From positions 32,065,869 through 32,129,868 of the forward strand of contig OX243824.1 of assembly GCA_945859605.1 (NCBI GenBank): a DNA stretch of 64,000 nucleotides, given 5' to 3'. Below the pieces are notes generated by a model that had not been told where the DNA came from, searched no databases, and saw nothing but the letters and a program-made list of their open reading frames with translations. Below, in pieces: positions 61,628-64,000 of the stretch (its first letter is position 1; the number at the start of each line of letters is the position of its first letter). The stretch is from Lumbricus rubellus. Its lineage: Eukaryota > Annelida > Clitellata > Crassiclitellata > Lumbricidae. A program made the position numbers and the translations under genes.

Positions 61628-63586
61628 GATGATGATAACAAAAGATCATAGCCATTACATTGCATGGATCGTCATTGAAAGGAATTCACTCACTTGTCAA
61701 ATACCGCCAAAATGCTCATAAAAACACATAGTTAGCAATCACTGATGACAAGTACACTGTAGATTGTAGAATTTAACTTTCAATTGTGCCTAAGTAAAAA
61801 GGCATGCTATTCTGTGAGAAAATCAAAAGTCCAAAAATACGAAGTCAGTAATTCTTATACTCCAAATTACGACAATCAATTATTTGTAAAATTCTAAACT
61901 TCAGAGACATTGTGCAAGTCCTAAATATTGTTGAATCCTGACAATTTTTCGGCTACATAGGTTTCAGACCAAGTGGCACAGAATGGCGTGTTGAAGAAAT
62001 ACGACATCTTAAGTTGAAAAATTTATATTGGAGATGCAACCACCCTAGATAGCGACGAGGAACGGCTAGAAACAACAGCCCAAGCTGTGAACGAGGAAGG
62101 AAAGAGGTATGGGTTGTCCATGAACTTCGGAAAAACGAAAACGCTAGTATTCGGAGAAAAGGAGTGTAGAAAGAAGTTCCTCATCGATGGAAACCAGTTG
62201 GAGAACGTGGAAAAGTTTACATATCTTGGGAGCAATACGACATACGATCTAGACAACAGAAAGGAAGTATGGGCAAGGATAGCAAAAGCCATAGCAACGT
62301 TAAAAGCCATGGACAAGATCTGGAGGAGCAAGGCGATAAGACTGGAAACTAAGATGAAAGTACTACAGACATGATTGTGTCTTCAGTGGTGTGCTTTATG
62401 GATGCGAGTCTTGGGTGGTGACAAAGGATATAGAACGGAAGATATTGGCATTCGAAAGAAAGTGCTACCGAAAGATTCTGAGAATAGGCTGGACACAAAA
62501 AGTTACCAATGTCGCACTATACAAACGAATACGCCTGAAGGAGAATATTATGCAGAAGCTGATCAGGAGAAAGATGGGGCTATTTGGGCATATATGCAGA
62601 ATGGGGGACAACAGGAAAATAAAACTACTGGTTTTCGGCAGAATGGAGGGGGCAAATCGGAGAGGAAGACCGCACAGAGAATGGTTGGACGACATCATCG
62701 GGTGGGGAAAAGCATCACTCCAGGAGCTGAGTCACGTGGCGATGGACAGGGAGCAGTGGAGATTTTTGGTGAAAATGGCAGTGGACACCTACGGGCGTTG
62801 AGCCCATGGTGCCTGATGATGATGATGAACCACCCTAGCGGGTACGTGTCGAGTGGGGTAGTAATTACATTATTTAGTACGGGTAGGGTATGGGTACGGG
62901 TAGAGATCCTGTGTACGGGTACGGGTCGGGTAGCAAAAATGTTGTACCCTCAGACCCCTGGGAGCACCGGGAGCGCTTCTGAAAGGCTCTTGCTGCGAGA
63001 GGCGCTTTATAAATGGTCAGATACAATACCCCTAAAATTGTGCACGGCTTCCTTGTTTATAAAGCTATTTAGGGCCTATACAAAGGTGGAAAATGAATTG
63101 GAATGTTTAATTGAGAATCAATTAGTAGGCCAACATGGCTGACAATATTATTGACAAAACTTCAAAATAAATTCCACATCAATTTCAATTATTAGTTAAT
63201 TGTTTATTCAACTCTGCTTATAAACTCATGAGCAACTACAGGTACTGTGCAACATGAACCAGCAAATGCTAATGGCTTGTACTATCCTCGTCCTCTTCGT
63301 TAATTATTATTCATGAATGATTTCATAACATACTTAATACTTAACTAGAACTTCATTAGCGATGCAACAGCGATAATCATAGTAATTAACTATAGTATTA
63401 ACAACAATTAGCCTACTTGCATTACAATTTTATAATGATTTGCTCGTTATTTCAAGCTGTCTATGCTGCCTTCGCCGTATGGTGATTGTCGTAATGAAGT
63501 CAACTACACGTACCAGAAGTGCTTTATGGAGACCGCGAATATTAGAACATTTGCCTTATGTGGATGTCAGTCGAATCCGCTCAAAG
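41116..63586 (+). CDS. DEG/ENaC-family sodium channel (6 exons, 3' incomplete)
   Basis: Spliced gene; exons are listed separately. The family forms trimeric Na+ channels with two membrane helices and a large Cys-rich extracellular domain. Six exons join in phase into 392 residues. A ~130-residue cytoplasmic N-terminus leads to TM1 (about 134-151) and the post-TM1 signature RFPAVTICP (176-184). Next come CTFGNQPC (250-257), GYCLSFNP, LPGANNGLHLVLWV, AVGFKVVLHDPNDEP and PSPYGDC, all in family order. The Cys-rich CGCQ region follows, and TM2 lies beyond the window. In the usual HG gating motif the residues are ATIVGLSYLA, so His is replaced by Val114. The first intron is 10.7 kb and full of transposons. 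Which subfamily (ASIC, ENaC, degenerin, peptide-gated) is unresolved. No stops inside the exons. Confidence 0.85.
42012..42448. mobile_element. Long-TIR miniature element, Mutator-like (9-bp duplication)
   Basis: TIRs about 85 bp long (core TGACTAGYGGACCGCCAAG or its match), with ATTTCAATT duplicated at 42003-42011 and 42449-42457. Nine-base duplication and long TIRs point to the Mutator-like group. Confidence 0.8.
42652..43080. mobile_element. Miniature element with GGGGCCGTCCATAA ends (3-bp duplication)
   Basis: Ends GGGGCCGTCCATAA and TTATGGACGGCCCC, with CTA on both sides (42649-42651, 43081-43083). Subterminal repeats of CACAAACTGTCACACATGGC. A three-base duplication suggests PIF/Harbinger-like, which is inference. 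Confidence 0.8.
43130..43410 (-). repeat. Degenerate ~70-bp tandem repeat (second array)
   Basis: Four to five units around TCAATCCCACTTCTA and TTCAGCAAGAATTATTTT, ending CTGAAACGGTGAAAACCGTG and CCATGCAATGGCGAATAATT. Related to 15725-16010 and 63740-64000. Confidence 0.6.
43711..45417 (+). mobile_element. CR1/L2-like LINE, reverse transcriptase region (pseudogenic)
   Basis: The first frame (43742-44036) gives VVPILKKGDTDNVTNYRPIS, QHGFQPGHSPYMALVNM and VFSDLAKAFDTVDHN. Frameshifted pieces continue with GIKGTQLRWF, GPLLFLLYINDLAN-like text, FADDTNVFY (44263-44289), LTLNLEKT, LGVHIDQHLTWKVHI, LVYPYLTFCNLVWAST and LKIDQIKDLQICEF to 45056. Several stops and shifts make it dead. The tail GCAATAAAGTGATTTGATTG matches the copy ending at 30535. 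The hAT element at 41968 interrupts its 5' side. Confidence 0.85.
45418..45655. repeat. Repeat fragment and (ATT)n tract
   Basis: TTTATGCCCTAGGTA and CTGGAACGGCACCTAGCCGT recur at 49750-49850. AT-rich tract follows. No gene. Confidence 0.55.
46544..47257. mobile_element. TIR element (714 bp, 8-bp duplication) with a 115-codon frame
   Basis: Ends GGGTGCACTGCATTG and CTATGTAGTAGACCC, target duplication GTAGAAGT at 46536-46543 and 47258-47265. Both ends carry four to six copies of GCTCCGAAAATCAAA-like subterminal repeats in opposite orientations. Superfamily unassigned: eight-base duplications occur in hAT and P-like groups. Confidence 0.82.
46761..47108 (+). CDS. Hypothetical 115-aa frame inside the TIR element
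   Basis: ATG to stop inside the 714-bp element. The N-terminal half is basic (KVKRRSVIEHAKRLTTLMTD); the C-terminal half is Ala/Thr/Ser-rich low complexity. I recognise no domain, and it is far too short for a transposase. It could be captured host sequence, a transposase remnant or chance. Confidence 0.3.
   Translation: MRTGSDACKVKRRSVIEHAKRLTTLMTDLRSGKKDLTSFLRGVAHAFGGEVVPIEGGEDSNGLEGTAGTKSGQVLVVAATASDAAMVPTNAASTAAIAASVEASASTTASVYILL
47675..48578. mobile_element. TIR element (904 bp) with TCTATGTCC subrepeats
   Basis: Near-perfect inverted ends of about 38 bp starting CGCGACTATAGAACTATATA. TCTATGTCCA or close variants recur at least six times inside. No convincing target duplication: flanks read ...CAAATAAT and CAATGTC.... 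It interrupts the LINE between the YMDD region and the thumb. Confidence 0.8.
49080..49245. mobile_element. hAT-like miniature element (166 bp)
   Basis: Ends CATGGGCGGAGT and ACTCCGCCCATG... with the eight-base duplication GCGTGAAC at 49072-49079 and 49246-49253. It interrupts the LINE reverse transcriptase; removing it restores the frame across EAAVHA|TRRYLQ. Same family as 57833-58182. Confidence 0.9.
49533..50040. repeat. (TTA)n tracts with a LINE-related fragment
   Basis: TTA/ATT runs at 49533-49600, 49665-49735 and 49945-50040 flank a fragment (49740-49915) containing TTTATGCCCGAGGTA and CTGGAACGGCACCTAGTCGT, also seen near 45450-45535. Probably stacked LINE 3' ends. Confidence 0.75.
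50030..50520 (-). mobile_element. R2-type LINE 3' fragment
   Basis: The minus strand reads EPPGLFRTDGKRPDGATLIP (about 50515-50460), then HDFIPVALETLGPINKSGTE and [20 protein letters not shown], stopping at 50090. Frameshifted between. Same family as 6286-6655. Confidence 0.75.
50576..50805 (-). mobile_element. R2-type LINE extreme 3' end
   Basis: Nearly identical to 6286-6510 (shared GCGTTGAAACGCTGTGTNCAAA region and GGAACTTTT...), bounded on both sides by ATT/AATTATT microsatellites. A 230-bp truncated copy. Confidence 0.8.
50806..50922. repeat. (AATTAT)n/(ATT)n microsatellite
   Basis: Simple repeat adjoining the LINE end and the candidate LTR. Confidence 0.9.
50968..51270. repeat. Minisatellite, GCGACCTTAGCCTA / GGGGGCGTGGCTTAAC units
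   Basis: GCGACCCTAGC and GCGACCTTAGCCTA alternate, with CTCAGGGGGCGTGGCTTAA every 60-80 bp. Confidence 0.85.
51305..51745 (+). mobile_element. Two tandem tRNA-derived SINEs, family D
   Basis: Each copy (about 51312-51530 and 51533-51745) has an A-box TGGTCGAGTGG, a B-box GGTTCGATTCCC and a body with GATCTTTACTGCGGGTGACT and CATCTTCGATATGAAA. The first ends in CAACAACAACA. AGATCCT.AGAGATCCT precedes both heads, as a target duplication would. Confidence 0.75.
52154..52390. other. Intron sequence before channel exon 2
   Basis: AT-rich; TTTTTTACCTGAGGTGCCCC resembles the LINE-associated fragments at 45450 and 49750. Nothing else seen. Confidence 0.5.
52391..52548 (+). CDS. DEG/ENaC channel exon 2 (finger region)
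   Basis: Acceptor TATTATTCAG, donor GTAGGA; two bases plus 52 codons, all open. It reads RYPPAWYFGLDNETISI and DWQSIYRAIFVKPEDWMIE. Phase fits both neighbours, and the product leads straight into CTFGNQPC, where the family has a conserved Cys. Weakest family match of the six, held mainly by splice sites, phase and position. Confidence 0.7.
52680..52745 (+). pseudogene. Decayed duplicate of channel exon 2 3' end
   Basis: CAATATCATGGCCGTGAAAA, CGGAAGATTGGATGGATGAC and CGAGGTCAGA parallel 52502-52560 of exon 2 and its donor, about 178 bp downstream, with small indels. GAATAACATGATGACTTGCC (52781) likewise parallels GAGTAACATGACTTTCC (52625). A partial tandem duplication; GTCAGA replaces the donor GTAGGA. 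Confidence 0.7.
53040..53232 (-). pseudogene. Mutator-like transposase fragment after the FLYWCH domain
   Basis: Minus-strand frame with FPAIPKDLSFEMREEFQQMV then LFDSD, resembling the segment between FLYWCH and the catalytic domain in these transposases. It is in a different frame from 53271-53588, so at least one frameshift separates them; it then runs into the terminal repeat. Confidence 0.5.
53271..53588 (-). CDS. FLYWCH zinc-finger frame of the Mutator-like element
   Basis: From MALMYGCSTKCKKTLIHRNY the frame runs 105 codons. YEYLREKQYQNGRISWRC, then FKCKARLVTADDQVI and EHTHTGN fit the FLYWCH pattern (aromatic, WxC, C, HxH), the DNA-binding domain usual at the N-terminus of animal Mutator-like transposases. 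An upstream Met at 53684 is in-frame, but that part repeats LRVKQSF-like sequence. Transposon-derived, probably not a host gene. Confidence 0.65.
   Translation of the reverse strand: MALMYGCSTKCKKTLIHRNYEYLREKQYQNGRISWRCRMYKQFKCKARLVTADDQVISERQKEHTHTGNCATSMARKAIGEMKQCISNIILNRRQVHHKLLLKHV
54301..54676. other. Intron sequence, 54.3-54.7 kb
   Basis: Possibly the 5' continuation of the reverse-oriented LINE; no clear frame. GAAGGTGATTCT is repeated three times near 54580-54615. Confidence 0.4.
54685..54963. mobile_element. hAT-like miniature element (279 bp)
   Basis: Ends CAATATAGGCGTAGG and CCTACGCCT with duplication ATGTAGAC at 54677-54684 and 54964-54971. The interior (GACGACCTTTTTTAGTCGT, TGCCCGAAAATTC) matches 39515-39846, so it belongs to the same family; the left end has a few extra bases. 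Confidence 0.75.
54972..56314. other. Intron sequence before channel exon 3
   Basis: It holds an approximate repeat of about 175 bp (55025-55210 versus 55200-55385, sharing AGGATTTTTGCCAA and ACCACTTTTAG) and an inverted related piece near 55870-56000. A SINE-like 3' end lies at 55575-55645 (reverse), related to 62950-63030. No exon recognised. Confidence 0.5.
55575..55645 (-). mobile_element. SINE-like 3' end, family E, reverse
   Basis: The reverse complement has GGGAGCGCTTCTGAAAGGCT, CTTGCTGCAAGAAGCGCTTT and ATAAATTGTCAGATAAG, nearly matching 62950-63030. Confidence 0.65.
56315..56402 (+). CDS. DEG/ENaC channel exon 3
   Basis: Acceptor CAATATTTCAG, donor GTAAGC; 29 codons plus one base. 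CTFGNQPCHLSDAFKKIETS then WGYCLSFNP match the Cys-x-Phe...Pro-Cys...Cys-Phe-Asn pattern of DEG/ENaC channels. Confidence 0.85.
56403..57267. other. Intron sequence, 56.4-57.3 kb
   Basis: At 56770-56905 a 38-bp unit containing TCTAATGACCTTTTTTAGTC repeats four times. Otherwise no recognised feature. Confidence 0.55.
57268..57485 (+). mobile_element. SINE family A, near full length
   Basis: tRNA-like head with GCGGGTTCGAATCCACCTC, body GAGCAAGTCCTTCACTCGCA, 3' core GGGAGCGCCTGTGACTAG and GGGCGCTATAGC, followed by an ATGCATTC/(CATA)n tail. Confidence 0.8.
57486..57640. repeat. (CATA)n microsatellite, SINE tail
   Basis: CATACATACATA run downstream of the SINE. His/Thr/Tyr/Ile frames are repeat translations. 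Confidence 0.9.
57833..58182. mobile_element. hAT-like miniature element (350 bp)
   Basis: Ends CATGGGCGGAGTCT and ATACTCCGCCCATG; flanks TTCGAACT and CTGGAACT are an imperfect eight-base duplication. Same family as 49080-49245 but longer, with an internal AAAAAAGGTC tract. Confidence 0.78.
58313..58425 (+). CDS. DEG/ENaC channel exon 4
   Basis: Acceptor TATAAATATAAG (poor pyrimidine tract), donor GTAGGC; two bases completing Val, then 37 codons. TTLPGANNGLHLVLWVNQSD is the family's PGxxNGLxLxL strand; it ends AVGFK. Confidence 0.87.
58570..58752. repeat. Minisatellite, GGGGACATTTTGTCC unit
   Basis: About ten units of roughly 17 bp, such as GGACATTTTGTCCGGGGAC. Each unit contains the interrupted palindrome GGACATTTTGTCC. 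Confidence 0.88.
58753..59349. other. Intron sequence, 58.8-59.3 kb
   Basis: Includes a short GCGCC/ATTTCAGCG repeat at 58995-59095 and two direct repeats of AATCGTTTGTTAAGTT with CTAAACCTAA (59165-59300). No exon seen. Confidence 0.5.
59350..59657 (+). mobile_element. SINE family F with (GAT)n tail
   Basis: GGTTGAGGCTGGGCAACATG, GAGACAGACTCAGACAGAGA, GTGGCGTCGG and ACGGGCTGTCAGCCCAAGGA, then a 200-bp GAT/GCT array. The same module occurs at 61425-61635 and the 3' core is shared with the LINE ending at 62833. Poly-Asp, poly-Met and poly-Ser frames are repeat translations. Confidence 0.75.
59765..59863 (+). CDS. DEG/ENaC channel exon 5
   Basis: Acceptor CTTTTCTAG, donor GTAAGT; 33 codons in phase 0. 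VVLHDPNDEPIVPDVGFRVG matches the conserved (V/I)HDPxEPP...G region of the extracellular palm. Confidence 0.88.
59908..60100 (+). mobile_element. CR1/L2-like LINE fragment
   Basis: The frame reads VTSTKCLGVYIDQHLSSKIA, SSKLIPISIRSMLYYSLI, matching STKFLGVYVDQHL...QLVPPQIRLTLYYSLI of the copy at 29225, with an internal deletion. It begins about 45 bp after channel exon 5. Confidence 0.8.
60180..60860 (+). mobile_element. Possible hAT transposase remnant
   Basis: Conceptual translation near 60780-60825 gives ITAAERVFT, resembling the SxxxERxFS-type C-terminal motif of hAT transposases. The rest is too decayed to confirm. The miniature element 60368-60617 is inserted in it. Confidence 0.25.
60368..60617. 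mobile_element. hAT-like miniature element (250 bp)
   Basis: Ends CAGGGCTGAAAG and CTTTCAGCCCTG are perfect inverse complements; duplication GCTTTGTC at 60360-60367 and 60618-60625. The interior includes AACGTCGTCAGAAAAATT. Confidence 0.88.
60861..61424. other. Intron sequence, 60.9-61.4 kb
   Basis: AT-rich, then (61200-61424) sequence that may be the upstream part of the family F module. No exon recognised. Confidence 0.45.
61425..61635 (+). mobile_element. SINE family F with (GAT)n tail, second copy
   Basis: Matches 59350-59470 (GGTTGAGGCTGGGCAGCATG, GTGGCGTCGGACTCTTACGG, GCATTGAGCCCAATGATG), followed by a GATGAT array to 61635. Confidence 0.78.
61636..61985. other. Intron sequence, 61.6-62.0 kb
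   Basis: AT-rich. I see no feature in it. Confidence 0.5.
61986..62833 (+). mobile_element. RTE-like LINE, ORF2 3' part (frameshifted)
   Basis: Frames give GLSMNFGKTKTLVFGEKE, NVEKFTYLGSNTTYDLDNRK and RLETKMKVLQT, then LYGCESWVVTKDIERKILAF, ERKCYRKILRIGWTQKVTN, LFGHICRMGDNRKIKLLVFG and RRGRPHREWLDDI, ending DTYGR-stop. A shift near 62374 separates the two frames. The 3' end TACGGGCGTTGAGCCCATGG plus (GAT)n is shared with SINE family F. Confidence 0.82.
62834..63456. other. Intron sequence before channel exon 6
   Basis: GGGTACGGGTA-type short repeats at 62838-62945, then a family E SINE-like 3' end at 62950-63030 (GGGAGCGCTTCTGAAAGGCT, GCGCTTTATAAATGGTCAGA). The rest is AT-rich. Confidence 0.55.
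63457..63586 (+). CDS. DEG/ENaC channel exon 6
   Basis: Acceptor GTTATTTCAAG, donor GTATGC; 43 codons plus one base. LPSPYGDCRNEVNYTYQKCF and LCGCQSNPLK fit the family's PYGxC...C...CGC pattern before TM2. The gene continues beyond the window. Confidence 0.88.
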
Positions 63587-63644
63587 GTATGCACAATTTT
63601 CACAAATTTTAACACGCTGAGCGCCACGGATATTTTCCCCGGTG

Positions 63645-63735
63645 TCACGACAACTCGTCTAACGACAACTCGTCTAACGACAAGTGGTCTCCGGACAATT
63701 CGTCTAACGACAACTGGTCTACTGACAACTTATCC
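63645..63735. repeat. CGTCTAACGACAACT minisatellite
   Basis: Five to six 15-bp units just after the exon 6 donor. Confidence 0.85.
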
Positions 63736-63739
63736 AGCG

Positions 63740-64000
63740 CTTGAGAAATGGAAGCTGGATGATAGTTTTTAGAGGTGAAGTGGAGGTTGGATTGATGAAA
63801 AAACGCAAGAGAAATGGAATCTGGATGATGGTTCTCTAACAGGTGAAATAGAAGCTGGATTGACGAAAATAACGCATGATAAATAAAAGCTGGATGAAGG
63901 TATTTCTAGATCTGAAATGGAAGCAGGATTGATATGAAAACCGCTTAAGTAATGGAAGCTGGATGAGGATATTTTTATATATGAAATAGAAGCTGGATTG
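63740..64000 (+). repeat. Degenerate ~70-bp tandem repeat (third array)
   Basis: GAAATGGAAGCTGGATTGAT or close variants recur about every 35-70 bp, with AAAACGC spacers. Inverse relative of 15725-16010 and 43130-43410. The array runs off the window. Confidence 0.65.

Overview
This is an animal nuclear genome window. It has long introns with GT/AG splice sites, genes on both strands, dense microsatellites and many transposable elements. A C-terminal axonemal dynein heavy chain implies a species with motile cilia. The mix of element families (R2-type endonuclease LINEs, CR1/L2-like LINEs, hAT, Mutator-like and Harbinger-like miniature elements, a Helitron) fits a marine invertebrate. I cannot assign a phylum from sequence alone.

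Layout. (1) 257-10547, plus strand: twelve exons encoding the last 683 residues of an inner-arm type axonemal dynein heavy chain; the 5' part lies outside the window. (2) 15713-12346, minus strand: a two-exon gene whose two long open frames join in matching phase. The 923-residue product has a LisH/CTLH-like N-terminus and about 14 C2H2 zinc fingers. (3) 20808-17542, minus strand: an intronless gene for a 1088-residue multipass membrane protein I cannot name. (4) 20.8-41 kb: mostly repeats, including a five-layer nest of transposons at 24066-28293. (5) 41116 to beyond 63586, plus strand: six exons of a DEG/ENaC-type sodium channel (392 residues so far), spread over 22 kb. Its 10.7-kb first intron holds a CR1-like LINE with a hAT element inside it (itself carrying two smaller elements), an R2-type LINE broken by three DNA elements, and a candidate solo LTR. 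The channel's C-terminal half lies beyond the window.

The genes look unrelated in function (ciliary motor, nuclear zinc-finger protein, orphan membrane protein, ion channel) and share no operon-like logic. The most informative part of the window is its transposon stratigraphy. More than a dozen insertions keep readable target-site duplications (TA, 3, 8 or 9 bp), so relative ages can be read from who interrupts whom. A second theme is small duplications starting at exon edges: dynein exons 2, 4 and 6 and channel exon 2 each have a nearby copy of their boundary, and exon 6's 5' splice site has been amplified into a minisatellite. I saw no CRISPR array, operon or prokaryote-type system, and no free-standing tRNA or rRNA gene.
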